A DNA stretch of 64,000 bases, taken from contig CAYXIJ010000006.1 of assembly GCA_964465375.1 (NCBI GenBank), positions 24,500 through 88,499 on the forward strand, in the 5' to 3' direction. The position numbers were made by a program, and so were the translations under genes. Position 1 is the stretch's first letter. Each line of letters opens with the position of its first letter. Under the pieces are notes generated by a model. That model was given only the letters and a program-made list of their open reading frames with translations, was not told the origin of the DNA and made no database searches. Shown here one piece after another: positions 1 through 8,789 of this stretch. Source of the DNA: CAJWKT01 sp964465375 (GTDB taxonomy: Bacteria > Pseudomonadota > Gammaproteobacteria > Steroidobacterales > Rariloculaceae).

Positions 1-145
1 CATCGGCATACTGCTTTTCAGTGGAAGTATCTATGCAAAGACCTTTGGGGCTCCCGATGCAATTGGGGCACTCACACCATTCGGCGGGCTTAGCATGGTG
101 GCAGGTTGGCTCAGTTTGGTCCTAGGGATCCTCCGCGTAAGGTAA
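1..145 (+). CDS. DUF423 family membrane protein, C-terminal part
   Basis: Only the last 47 codons are inside the window; the reading frame is open from base 2 to the TAA at 143-145. The peptide holds a hydrophobic segment, then a GALTPFGGLSMVAGW stretch and a last hydrophobic helix ending in LRVR. This pattern of a conserved Thr-Pro-x-Gly-Gly followed by a final membrane helix is what I know from small DUF423 (YgdD-like) inner-membrane proteins, whose function is not established. The gene runs towards ddl (convergent), with 66 bases between them. The family call rests on a short piece, so it is moderate. Confidence 0.6.
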   Translation, partial: IGILLFSGSIYAKTFGAPDAIGALTPFGGLSMVAGWLSLVLGILRVR

Positions 146-211
146 AGTGCAGGCCTCGTTTCCACTGCGAATTCCTCCAAGGCCCAAGTAGGCTAACTGA
201 CTGAATCTTTT

Positions 212-1204
212 TTATGACGCATTGGCAAGTGCACTGAAACAAATGCGGTCACAGAGCTCAACAAAATCGATTCCGGCCGCCGCAGCAGACTTCGGAAGAA
301 GGCTACCAATACTCAATCCCGGCAGCGTATTGACCTCAAGCACCCATAATTCTCCGTGGATATCCATGCGAAAATCTACCCGACTATAGGCACCCAGCTT
401 GAGCGCCTTATGAGCAAGCAGTCCAAGTTCTTGCACGCGCAGCGCCGTTCCCGAATCAATGTCCGCTGGAAAAATTTCCTCAGCAGCCCCAGCTTGATAT
501 TTTGCTGCGTAGTCAAAAATATCACCTTCGGCCGGGATGATTTCACCAACCGCAAGAGCATTACCATCCAGAATCCCAACTGTGAGTTCGCGGCCCGGTA
601 TATAGCGCTCCAACATCACCTTGTCGTCAAAGGCCCTGGCTGCGGCAATAGCCGCTTCCAGTCCATCGTCTTCCCTAACAAGACTCAGCCCAACCGTTGA
701 TCCCTGCGAATTGGGTTTCACAATCAGCGGAAATCCTAGTTTTCCACGAACCTCTTCAAGTGAGGCTGGCGCTATAAACCACTCAGGGGTGGGTACGCCC
801 ACGCCGAGAAAAAGATGCTTTGCAGCATCCTTGTCCATGGCGAGTGCGCTGCCTGAAACACCGCTGCCAGTAAAGGGTATTTGGGCATCACTGAGGAGGG
901 TCTGGGCAGTTCCGTCCTCTCCAGAACCTCCATGTAATGCCAAAAAAACCAAGTCAACATTTTTAAGTTCGGACATTGAGGCAATGGCTGACAAGTCCCC
1001 TTGCCGTGCATGTTCAGGAGGAGCCCGGCTAATGCTTTCAGTCAAAAAACTTTGCTCTTCCTCAGTAGTCAGAACACCCTGACTGGTTTCTACAGCAAAA
1101 ACTGCATGCCCAGCTTGCCGTAGGGCCAAAACCACCTGCGCGCCGCTCGCGACCGACACGTCGCGCTCCATACTGGTCCCACCGAAAAGAACAGCAACTT
1201 TCAA
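212..1204 (-). CDS. ddl: D-alanine--D-alanine ligase
   Basis: Joins two D-alanines using ATP to make the dipeptide of the peptidoglycan stem; cytoplasmic ATP-grasp enzyme. The 330 residues match the family length. Visible marks: N-terminal LFGGTSMERDVS loop, LHGGSGEDGT, the MDKD motif at the ATP-grasp entry, PLIVKPNSQGSTVG in the ATP lid, and EVNTLPG with the metal-binding Asn near the C-terminus. The start is TTG, because no in-frame ATG lies upstream and a GAGGGG Shine-Dalgarno-like run sits just before it on the minus strand. It stands alone, divergent from the P-loop ATPase gene, rather than inside a murC/ftsQ cluster. Confidence 0.93.
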   Translation of the reverse strand: MKVAVLFGGTSMERDVSVASGAQVVLALRQAGHAVFAVETSQGVLTTEEEQSFLTESISRAPPEHARQGDLSAIASMSELKNVDLVFLALHGGSGEDGTAQTLLSDAQIPFTGSGVSGSALAMDKDAAKHLFLGVGVPTPEWFIAPASLEEVRGKLGFPLIVKPNSQGSTVGLSLVREDDGLEAAIAAARAFDDKVMLERYIPGRELTVGILDGNALAVGEIIPAEGDIFDYAAKYQAGAAEEIFPADIDSGTALRVQELGLLAHKALKLGAYSRVDFRMDIHGELWVLEVNTLPGLSIGSLLPKSAAAAGIDFVELCDRICFSALANAS

Positions 1205-1354
1205 GGGCCCCTCTGCGCAGAAATTGACATGACATTAGCTTGCCGGAAACTCAGAGCCAAATAAATACTTGTCCAAGTTCAATGAAAATCCTAGTTTTGG
1301 TGAGGATGCGTATAATCGCCAAACTTGCCCCTCCTATATCAGGTAACAAACGTC

Positions 1355-2197
1355 ATGCGGATGACCAGGAGAGAATTTATAGCATGGCCCAATAAGGCCA
1401 TCACCTTGATGGGCATGTCTGGCGTAGGCAAGACAACATTAGCCTACAAACTTCCAAAATCCACATGGTTCCACTTCTCAGGGGACTATCGCATTGGCAC
1501 AAAATATCTTGCCGAACCCATACTGGACAACATTAAGCAACAGGCAATGCAGGTGGACTTTCTGCGCGACCTGTTGCGCAGTGATTCTATATACATCGAT
1601 AGCAACATCACCGTTCACAATCTAGAATCCATTGCCACCTTTCTCGGAAAAATTGGGCGTAGCGATCAGGGTGGTCTTTCGGTAGAGGAATTTAACAGAC
1701 GTCAAAACCTGCATCGAGCCGCAGAAATCGGCGCCATGAGAGACGTTGCTGAATTTATCGAAAAGGCGGGCCAAATCTATGGGTATGATCACTTTGTCAA
1801 CGATGCTGGCGGCAGCATTTGCGAGCTGGATGACGATGAAACGCTGCAGACACTTGCTGCGCACACGCTGATTCTTTATTTGAAAGCAGATAAGGATCTG
1901 GAGAAAACACTCATTCAGCGGGCGCTTGATAACCCCAAGCCCATGTATTATCAGGCTCAGTTTTTGAGAAACAATCTTGACGAATACTTGAAAGTGGATG
2001 GCCTAGCTAGTGCGGAGGATATCGTGCCAGATCAGTTCGCAAGCTGGATATTTCCCAGACTAGTGGAACACCGGAGACCCAAGTATCAAAAGCTTGCAGA
2101 TACTTACGGCTATACCGTAGACGCTCGTCTTATTGCGGAAGCAAATGACGAAACAGATTTTTTAGAGCTTGTCGCAAGCACCCTAGAACAAGATTGA
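1355..2197 (+). CDS. Orphan P-loop ATPase/kinase-like protein
   Basis: Cytoplasmic protein with a Walker A motif GMSGVGKTT about 20 residues from the N-terminus and no signal peptide. The start and middle resemble small-molecule kinases: the motif is followed by a short helix and then FHFSGDYRIGTKYL, and a hydrophobic strand LILYLKAD lies near residue 180. The C-terminal third is charged and helical with no motif I recognise. I do not know its substrate. The ATG at 1355 is preferred because an AGGT lies 11-12 bases upstream; a longer form from a rare start at 1325 would add ten residues. It is divergent from ddl and followed by a small hairpin before the alkyltransferase gene. Confidence 0.75.
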   Translation: MRMTRREFIAWPNKAITLMGMSGVGKTTLAYKLPKSTWFHFSGDYRIGTKYLAEPILDNIKQQAMQVDFLRDLLRSDSIYIDSNITVHNLESIATFLGKIGRSDQGGLSVEEFNRRQNLHRAAEIGAMRDVAEFIEKAGQIYGYDHFVNDAGGSICELDDDETLQTLAAHTLILYLKADKDLEKTLIQRALDNPKPMYYQAQFLRNNLDEYLKVDGLASAEDIVPDQFASWIFPRLVEHRRPKYQKLADTYGYTVDARLIAEANDETDFLELVASTLEQD

Positions 2198-2203
2198 CCA
2201 TCC

Positions 2204-2221
2204 ACAACCCTAAGGGGTTGT
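2204..2221 (+). terminator. Short hairpin after the P-loop ATPase gene
   Basis: A perfect 7-bp inverted repeat (ACAACCC / GGGTTGT) with a 4-base loop lies seven bases after the stop codon. There is no run of T after it, so it is a weak terminator candidate or an mRNA 3' stabilising stem. Confidence 0.35.
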
Positions 2222-2273
2222 TATACAGTTCACGAGGACGAATTTTTGATTCGCGCATTCTACGAAGTATATT

Positions 2274-2801
2274 GTGCAAAAATTTTGTCTCTCCCACCAA
2301 AAGAGGAGCCGTGCCATAACACAACTTTACTGGGATACGCTGGAATCACCACTGGGAAAGCTGTCCGCGGTGGTTGATGATAAAGAACAAGTGGTTGCAC
2401 TGAGTATTAGCGGGCAAAAACCCAAAGGAAAACAAAGCAAAAAACACTGCGCAGAGGTAGTTAAGCAACTGACGCAATATTTTTCCGGCCACCGTAAAAC
2501 TTTTGAGCTTCGACTGAAACCCCAAGGTACCGTTTTCCAGCGTCGGGTATGGCAAGCATTAACCAAAATTCCCTATGGGGAGATGTGTGGCTACGGTGAT
2601 CTTGCCCGAAATATAGAAAAGCCTGGCGCCGCCCGCGCTGTTGGTCAAGCCAATGGGGCAAACCCTATCCCGATCATTATTCCATGTCACCGGGTGATCG
2701 CCGGAGACGGGTCTATCGGTGGTTACACCGGCGGATTAAACAAAAAGAAAATTCTTCTGGCACTGGAGCTGGCACACTCGAATTCTTCACAAAAACCATG
2801 A
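2274..2801 (+). CDS. ogt: Methylated-DNA--protein-cysteine methyltransferase
   Basis: Suicide repair enzyme that moves an alkyl group from O6-alkylguanine (and O4-alkylthymine) to its own cysteine. The signature IPCHRVIAGDGSIGGY holds the acceptor Cys, and the upstream FQRRVWQALTKIPYGEMCGYGDLA is the helix-turn-helix and recognition segment of the family. The length of 175 residues matches Ogt/MGMT. The start is GTG at 2274; an internal start nearer ITQLYWDTLESPLG cannot be excluded, since homologues usually begin close to that segment. The stop overlaps the ATG of the next gene by ATGA, so the zinc-ribbon protein is translationally coupled to it. Confidence 0.9.
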   Translation: MQKFCLSHQKRSRAITQLYWDTLESPLGKLSAVVDDKEQVVALSISGQKPKGKQSKKHCAEVVKQLTQYFSGHRKTFELRLKPQGTVFQRRVWQALTKIPYGEMCGYGDLARNIEKPGAARAVGQANGANPIPIIIPCHRVIAGDGSIGGYTGGLNKKKILLALELAHSNSSQKP

Positions 2802-3187
2802 CCAGGCCACTGCAATGCTACCAATGCGGCGCATCGCTTGAAAAACTATCATTACCGTTGCGTCGCCTTGATGAATGCCCGAAGTGTCTCCGGGAGCTGC
2901 ATGCCTGTCGCATGTGCCTGCTCTACGATGCGCATCACCCCAAAAATTGCATAGAAGAAGAGGCACCTGAGATCCGTGAATTGGAGCGAGCTAATTTCTG
3001 TGATTACTTTAAGCCCAACCCTGATGCCTACGCACCGGAAAATCTTGAGGCCGAACAGAACGCTCGAGAAAGGCTAGCGAAGCTGTTTTCTGAAGTCGGT
3101 AGTGAAACAAATCCTACCGAACAAAATACTGGCCCTGATCACGAAAAATCGAGCTGGACGGGAGCGGAAGATCTTTTTAAAAAATAG
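2798..3187 (+). CDS. Small zinc-ribbon protein coupled to ogt
   Basis: About 129 residues, starting at an ATG that overlaps the ogt stop (ATGA). The first half carries Cys pairs typical of a treble or double zinc ribbon: CYQC near residue 7, ECPKC near 28, CRMC near 40, then a DAHHPKNC stretch and FCDYF near 70. The second half is acidic and probably disordered, ending in EDLFKK. No membrane segment or signal peptide. I recognise the zinc-ribbon architecture but no named function. Coupling to a DNA alkyl-damage enzyme hints at co-expression only; a direct role in repair would be a guess. Confidence 0.78.
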   Translation: MTRPLQCYQCGASLEKLSLPLRRLDECPKCLRELHACRMCLLYDAHHPKNCIEEEAPEIRELERANFCDYFKPNPDAYAPENLEAEQNARERLAKLFSEVGSETNPTEQNTGPDHEKSSWTGAEDLFKK

Positions 3188-3264
3188 TTTTCAGCACACA
3201 TGACATCAACGTTGAGGTCTTTAAACTATATACTCACACGGGTGGACCATTGGAGCATATAGTT

Positions 3265-3843
3265 ATGCAGAAATTTGTGTTTACAGTCCTAGTTTTGGGG
3301 CTTTGCGGCTGTGCTGAACAACCAGTGTCCCCCGCAAACACAAGCTCGGCGGGACCAGTTGGTCAACAATCAAGAGAGACCGTACTTCAAGTAGTCGATG
3401 ATTTTTTTGGGCAAGGCGCTCAAGGTATGGCAGAGGTGGTCAACAAAGTGTTGGATGACAAAGGACTACCAAGTGCTTATATCAGGGGAGAGGAAGGAGG
3501 TGGTGCCGTTGGTATAGGACTGACTTACGGCCACGGTGATGTCTACCTTCAAGATGGAACGACGAGCGAGGTGTATTGGTGTAGCCCTTCGCTAGGCTTG
3601 GATATCGGTGGCAACGCGGCCAAAACCTTCATACTTATATACGGCCTGCCTAGTTTGGATGCGCTGTTCCAGCGCTTTGGCGGAGTCGAAGGTAGCCTGT
3701 ACTTTGTAGGTGGCGCAGGTGTGAACTATAACCGCCATGAAAATATCGAGCTTGCTTCGGTGCGTTTCGGTGTCGGCTGGCGCCAAGGCCTAACTCTCGG
3801 CTACATGCGTATATCCCCGGAACGGGTACCCTTTAGCTGCTGA
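3265..3843 (+). CDS. DUF1134-like lipoprotein
   Basis: 192 residues. The ATG at 3265 gives a lipoprotein signal with hydrophobic core FVFTVLVLGL and a lipobox ending at Cys16, followed by a low-complexity linker. The mature part is rich in small, regularly spaced Gly/aromatic segments (GGGAVGIGLTYGHG, WCSPSLGLDIGGNAAK, EGSLYFVGGAGVNY, VGWRQGLTLGYM) as in the DUF1134 family of envelope proteins of unknown role. It sits alone; its stop is four bases from the convergent stop of korB. Function unknown; lipoprotein status is inferred from the sequence. Confidence 0.78.
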   Translation: MQKFVFTVLVLGLCGCAEQPVSPANTSSAGPVGQQSRETVLQVVDDFFGQGAQGMAEVVNKVLDDKGLPSAYIRGEEGGGAVGIGLTYGHGDVYLQDGTTSEVYWCSPSLGLDIGGNAAKTFILIYGLPSLDALFQRFGGVEGSLYFVGGAGVNYNRHENIELASVRFGVGWRQGLTLGYMRISPERVPFSC

Positions 3844-3847
3844 ATAT

Positions 3848-4903
3848 CTAGCGATACAGATCCTGCAACGAAGCGAGGTTTTTTGCGCCCGGACACAGGA
3901 CATCAAACGGCAACTCGTTTAACGGTAGCGACGTGGTATGGTTAATGCCGTGCATATCAGGCTCTCCCTGGTCTATGTACAGAAGCCCCGTAACGATCTC
4001 CCCCTTGCGTTGACGTGCCCGAATATAGTCAATGGCAGCGCCTCGATTATGGACGCTATAGTCCTTACTAACCTTCCGGAGCAGGATTCTGCTGCCATCA
4101 TGCAGTTCCACAGGCATCACATCACCCCGCTTATAGGAGGCCTTGATCTCTTCGGCTGGGGGTACAAAATCAGCATGCACCGCCGGGTGGAAAAACTGAC
4201 GAGTATAAGCGTAGCTTTTGGTGGAATCTTCGTGATCGTTAAAGGTGACACAGGGCGAAAGAATATCAATCAACCCGAAACCATCGTGTTTTATACCAGC
4301 CTTAAGCAGAGGAACTAGTTGATCCTTGTCCCCAGAAAAACTTCGAGCCACAAAGGTGCCTCCTTGCGCCATTGCCATTTGGACTGGGTCAATGGGCTGC
4401 TGCTTATTCATTTCCCCTTTTTTGGCCTTCGACCCCACATCTGCTGAAGCCGAAAATTGTCCCTTGGTTAGACCATAGACACCATTATTTTCGATGATGT
4501 AGAGCATATTGAGATTGCGGCGCACCGCATGCGAAAACTGACCGAGGCCGATCGATAATGAATCCCCGTCCCCGGATATGCCAAGCAAATACAAGCTTCG
4601 GTTTGCAGCACTTGCCCCCGTGGCAATCGAAGGCATTCTGCCATGCACAGCATTAAAACCGTGCGCAGAACTTAGAAAATACGCGGGGGTTTTCGACGAA
4701 CAGCCTATACCACTCATCTTGGCAATCCGGTAAGGAGGCACATCGAGTTCAAAAAAGGCCTGAACGATCGCAGCCGTGATGGAGTCGTGTCCGCAACCCG
4801 CGCATAAGGTCGACATACTACCCTCGTAGTCCCTGATAGTAAGGCCCAACGCATTTCTTTGAAGGCCGCCATGTACAATTTTAGGTTTAACAATATAGGT
4901 CAT
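3848..4903 (-). CDS. korB: 2-oxoacid:ferredoxin oxidoreductase, beta subunit
   Basis: Thiamine-diphosphate and iron-sulfur subunit of an enzyme that oxidatively decarboxylates a 2-oxoacid (2-oxoglutarate is the likeliest) to the acyl-CoA, passing electrons to ferredoxin. Visible: CAGCGHD with two cluster cysteines, a third in SGIGCSS, a fourth in SPCVTFNDHED, and the ThDP motif GDGDSLSIGLGQF ending in ENNGVYGLTKGQ. 351 residues, within the range for the family. The ATG overlaps the korA stop (ATGA), so the two subunits are translationally coupled. The substrate is not provable from sequence; pyruvate or branched-chain 2-oxoacids remain possible. Confidence 0.92.
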   Translation of the reverse strand: MTYIVKPKIVHGGLQRNALGLTIRDYEGSMSTLCAGCGHDSITAAIVQAFFELDVPPYRIAKMSGIGCSSKTPAYFLSSAHGFNAVHGRMPSIATGASAANRSLYLLGISGDGDSLSIGLGQFSHAVRRNLNMLYIIENNGVYGLTKGQFSASADVGSKAKKGEMNKQQPIDPVQMAMAQGGTFVARSFSGDKDQLVPLLKAGIKHDGFGLIDILSPCVTFNDHEDSTKSYAYTRQFFHPAVHADFVPPAEEIKASYKRGDVMPVELHDGSRILLRKVSKDYSVHNRGAAIDYIRARQRKGEIVTGLLYIDQGEPDMHGINHTTSLPLNELPFDVLCPGAKNLASLQDLYR

Positions 4904-6723
4904 GCTGCCTCTCCTTGGGACACAGCCTGTTCAATCGCTGCGACTATACAGCTCGAATCAATAGGAAGGCCACTGTAGTGAAGTATCGACTGCATGCGCT
5001 GTTTTGGATAATCCGTTTCCAGGCATAAAAGACTTTTGAGTTGTGCATCTCGATTTTGCTCAACGACAAACACACGCTCATGCTTACGCAAGAAATTAGT
5101 CACCTTCTTGCCAAATGGAAATGCCTTCACGCACATATAATTCAAGTAGATCCCCCCACCGGAAAGACGATCAATGGCCTCCTGAACAGCATTATCACAA
5201 CTGCCTACGGAAACAATCGCATATTGAGTGGCCTTACGTGTCCTCCTAATATAGGGTTTAGGCACTAATTTTTTGGCCGTTCCCCATTTGAGCATGAGCC
5301 GATCAATAACCTGCTGATACTCAGTAGCATCCTCCGTGTAACCACCATATTGATTGTGACCAGACCCGCGCACAAAATAGGCGCCGTCGCCATCAATCCC
5401 CGGGTAACTCCGATAGGCCACGCCATCACCATCCCGATCTAAGTAGCGGAAGAATTTTTCAGCGTTACCCTTAAGAGTTTCTGCGTCAAAAACCTTACCG
5501 CGGTCAGGCTTATACTTTGGATCCCATCTGAGCTCTTCACACATCCAGTCATTCATTCCTATATCCAAGTCTGAAAGGACAAACACCGGCGTCTGGAGGC
5601 GATCAGCCAAATCAAAAGCTACCAAAGACAATTCAAAGCATTCCTGAGGATTAGATGGAAAAAGAACAACATGCCGGGTATCGCCGTGAGAGGCATAGGC
5701 TGCGGCCAACATATCGCCCTGCTGGGTCCGAGTAGGCATTCCAGTAGAGGGTCCAACACGCTGCACATCAAAAACAACCGCGGGAAGTTCAGCATAGTAG
5801 GCAAATCCCAAAAATTCGCTCATCAACGAAATCCCGGGGCCGCTGGTAGGGGTAAAGGCCCGTGCCCCATTCCAGGTAGCGCCCAACACAATACCAATCG
5901 CGGCCAACTCATCTTCGGCCTGAACTACGCAATAATTTCGTTCTCCTGTTTCAGGGTCTTTTCGGAAGCGTTCGCAGAACGCCTTGAACGCGTCCATCAG
6001 AGATGTGGACGGAGTGATAGGATACCAGGCACCAACCGTAGCACCGCTGTACACGCAACCGAGACCAGCCGCAGTATTGCCATCGATCATTATATGGCCA
6101 CTTGTCTTATCAAGCGCCTTAACCCGAGTTGGTAGTGGGCACTGAAAATTCTCTCTTGCGTACTCAAAGCCAAGCTCAATTGCTTTCAGATTCGCCCCTA
6201 TTAGAGATTCCTTGGCAGCAAATGTTTCCTTCACTAGGGTATGGATTACGTCCAAATCCAAGTCCAAAAGTGCTGCTAAAGCTCCAACATAAGCCATGTT
6301 TTTCATTAGAATGCGGGCTCGCACGTTATCGAAATGCTCGTTGCACATTTTGGCCAACGGGATTCCCAAAACTGTCACACCGCGTCGCGAGAGAGTTTTG
6401 TCGCGCGGCCAGGTGGAATCGTAAATCAGCGTTCCACCCCTGCTGACTTCTCCTAGGTCCTCTTCATAGGTCTCTGCGTTCATCGCAACCATCACATCGA
6501 GATTGCCTGAGCGTGCCAGATAACCATCCTTGCTGACCCGAATCTCATACCAAGTAGGGAGCCCCTGGATATTGGATGGAAAGAAATTCTTGCCAGTCAC
6601 AGGCACCCCCATACGGAAAATCGTCTTCATCAACAAAGAATTAGCACTCGCGGAACCAGTCCCGTTCACGTTAGCTAACTTGATGGTGAAATCGTTTACC
6701 CGGCTTTTTGTCTTTGCTGACAC
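4900..6723 (-). CDS. korA: 2-oxoacid:ferredoxin oxidoreductase, fused gamma-alpha subunit
   Basis: Partner of korB. The first ~190 residues are the gamma domain (NVNGTGSASANSLLMKTIFR, then GLPTWYEIRVS); the remainder is the alpha chain with the pyrimidine-binding domain (GNTAAGLGCVYSGATVGAWYPITPSTSL), followed by the domain with FTPTSGPGISLMSEF and, later, VGSCDNAVQEA. The gamma-alpha fusion at 607 residues is the usual two-gene layout of aerobe-type enzymes. It starts with GTG at 6723, overlapping the end of the flavoprotein gene by 28 bases. The three genes form one operon, so this complex and the flavoprotein are very probably made together. Confidence 0.92.
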   Translation of the reverse strand: MSAKTKSRVNDFTIKLANVNGTGSASANSLLMKTIFRMGVPVTGKNFFPSNIQGLPTWYEIRVSKDGYLARSGNLDVMVAMNAETYEEDLGEVSRGGTLIYDSTWPRDKTLSRRGVTVLGIPLAKMCNEHFDNVRARILMKNMAYVGALAALLDLDLDVIHTLVKETFAAKESLIGANLKAIELGFEYARENFQCPLPTRVKALDKTSGHIMIDGNTAAGLGCVYSGATVGAWYPITPSTSLMDAFKAFCERFRKDPETGERNYCVVQAEDELAAIGIVLGATWNGARAFTPTSGPGISLMSEFLGFAYYAELPAVVFDVQRVGPSTGMPTRTQQGDMLAAAYASHGDTRHVVLFPSNPQECFELSLVAFDLADRLQTPVFVLSDLDIGMNDWMCEELRWDPKYKPDRGKVFDAETLKGNAEKFFRYLDRDGDGVAYRSYPGIDGDGAYFVRGSGHNQYGGYTEDATEYQQVIDRLMLKWGTAKKLVPKPYIRRTRKATQYAIVSVGSCDNAVQEAIDRLSGGGIYLNYMCVKAFPFGKKVTNFLRKHERVFVVEQNRDAQLKSLLCLETDYPKQRMQSILHYSGLPIDSSCIVAAIEQAVSQGEAA

Positions 6724-8660
6724 AGTGACTCGTTTTGCTCCGCCTCATCGACGGCATAAGGGATTACCAACGTGGACTTTTGCATGTCCCACGCACCAGT
6801 AGGACAACGTTCTGCACACAGCCCGCAATGTACGCACAGATTCTCGTCCTTGACCATAACACGTGCCGTATGTTTGAGGGGTCCAGAAACATAAAGTGGT
6901 TGGTCCGGATTTAACGGCGGTGTCTTTAGATTTTCTTTTATTTTTTCTTCATCCTCATTCTTGGTGATAGTCAAGCAGTCGACTGGGCAAATATCGATGC
7001 AAGCATCGCACTCAATGCACTGCTGCGCTGTAAAAACAGTTTGAAGATCACAATTCAGACAACGCTCTACTTCAGTCACTACCTGCTCGGTACTAAAACC
7101 CAGCTCTACTTCTATGTCGAGCTTTTTGAATCTCTCTCTCAGATCAACGTGAGGCATGATACGGCGGCCCGAAGGATCATAGTCGTTGCTATAACTCCAC
7201 TCATGAATACCCATCTTGGCACTTTGAAGATTCACGCCCCTCGGCAGTCTCTCCGTTAAGGGAAGTCCTTGACAATACTTGTCAATAGAAATCGCAGCTT
7301 GGTGTCCATGCTCTACAGCCCAGATAATATTTTCAGGGCCAAATGCTGCATCTCCCCCAAAGAAAACACCCGGCTTGGTAGATTCAAAGGTTACACGGTC
7401 CACGGTTGGAACCTGCCACTCATCAAACTCGATCCCGATATCCCGCTCAATCCAAGGAAAAGCATTGTCCTGCCCGATTGCCAGCACTACATCATCACAG
7501 GGGAAAAATGCCTCCCCTACAACCTTACTTTGAGTGATACGCCCTTTCTCGTCAATTTCGTACTCCATCTTGTCAAAGTCCATCCCGACCAACTTGCCAC
7601 CCTTTATTACGAAGGACCTAGGAGAGTGGTTGACTACAATTTCGACCTTTTCCTCCTCAGCATCCTCCAACTCCCAATCAGACGCCTTAAAAAAAGCTCT
7701 TGGTTTCCTGGCCATGACTTTGACTGACTTGGCCCCAAGACGCAGAGATGTACGGCAGCAGTCCATGGCCGTATTACCTACACCAATAATTAAAACATTT
7801 TTTCCAATGGACTCTGTGTGACCAAATGCCACAGACTCCAACCAGAGAATACCGATGTGAATTCGCTCTGACTCATCACGCCCAGGAATACTCAGATCTT
7901 TTCCTTTTGGGGCACCACTACCAACGAACACGGCGTCATAGTCCTCTTTAAGAAGGTCGCGCATGCTTTCTATGGGCGAGTTAAGTCTAAGATCTACGCC
8001 CATATCAATAATGTAGCCCATTTCCTCGTCGAGTACGCTGGCAGGCAACCTAAATGCCGGGATATTGGTGCGCATCAAACCCCCCGATTTACTAAGTGCC
8101 TCAAAAATCACACACTCGTAGCCTAAAGGAAGCAGGTCATTAGCAACTGTCAATGAGGCGCAGCCAGCCCCAACAAGAGCGATCCGCTTACCATTTTTCT
8201 TTGTTGGCGCCTGTGGCAACCTATCCGTGATGTCTTTGCGGTTGTCTGCAATCACCCGCTTTAGACGACAGATCGCGACTGGCTTGTCCTCAACCCGAAC
8301 TCTCCGGCATGCCGGTTCACAGGGACGATCACAGACCCTACCAAGAATACCCGGGAAAACATTAGACTCTCTATTCAGCATATAAGCCTCTGTAAACTCC
8401 CCCTGAGCAATCAGGCGGATGTATTGAGGCACGTCAGTGTGGGCCGGGCAGGCCCACTGGCAATCAACAACCTGGTGGAAGTATTCTGTACCTTCCGTTT
8501 TGGTGGGCTTCATGGCAGCAGCCATCTCCGAAAGGCCGAAAGATAGTGGACAGAGTCCCTTGATGTGTTCGTGATGCGCATAGTCATTACGAGATTGGGC
8601 GCGCGTATTATAATGCGGAGCGGCGTGGGGACAAGCGTTTCCAAATATGTCGTTGCCCAA
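6696..8660 (-). CDS. GltD-like FAD/NAD(P) oxidoreductase fused to 2x[4Fe-4S] ferredoxin domain
   Basis: Probable electron outlet of the korAB enzyme. N-terminal cysteine cluster region (DCQWACPAHTDVPQYIRL, then GRVCDRPCEPACRR) as in glutamate synthase small subunits; FAD-binding ALVGAGCASLTVANDL near residue 165; a second nucleotide-binding motif IGVGNTAMDCCRTSLRLGAK near 290; and a C-terminal ferredoxin part with CIECDACIDICPVDC and CVHCGLCAERCPTG. The combination would shuttle electrons between reduced ferredoxin-type clusters and NAD(P). The start is TTG at 8660; an ATG at 8525 would remove 45 residues, including a Cys/His-containing stretch. First gene of the operon with korA and korB. 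Confidence 0.87.
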   Translation of the reverse strand: MGNDIFGNACPHAAPHYNTRAQSRNDYAHHEHIKGLCPLSFGLSEMAAAMKPTKTEGTEYFHQVVDCQWACPAHTDVPQYIRLIAQGEFTEAYMLNRESNVFPGILGRVCDRPCEPACRRVRVEDKPVAICRLKRVIADNRKDITDRLPQAPTKKNGKRIALVGAGCASLTVANDLLPLGYECVIFEALSKSGGLMRTNIPAFRLPASVLDEEMGYIIDMGVDLRLNSPIESMRDLLKEDYDAVFVGSGAPKGKDLSIPGRDESERIHIGILWLESVAFGHTESIGKNVLIIGVGNTAMDCCRTSLRLGAKSVKVMARKPRAFFKASDWELEDAEEEKVEIVVNHSPRSFVIKGGKLVGMDFDKMEYEIDEKGRITQSKVVGEAFFPCDDVVLAIGQDNAFPWIERDIGIEFDEWQVPTVDRVTFESTKPGVFFGGDAAFGPENIIWAVEHGHQAAISIDKYCQGLPLTERLPRGVNLQSAKMGIHEWSYSNDYDPSGRRIMPHVDLRERFKKLDIEVELGFSTEQVVTEVERCLNCDLQTVFTAQQCIECDACIDICPVDCLTITKNEDEEKIKENLKTPPLNPDQPLYVSGPLKHTARVMVKDENLCVHCGLCAERCPTGAWDMQKSTLVIPYAVDEAEQNESLCQQRQKAG

Positions 8661-8789
8661 AGCGACCCTATATTTGCCGCTGCTTTTGTGGAGGATTGTT
8701 GAAATCTAGCTAATTGTTGTCAAGTCGCTACTAGAAAGGCCTTTGTAAATAGCGCCGCACACGCATATTCTCCGATAAAGTGAGGTGAA

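Noticed and set aside
621..1082. 153-codon plus-strand ORF inside ddl
   Set aside because: It is antisense to a well-supported ddl gene, has no ribosome site or recognisable domain, and is best explained as a shadow frame.
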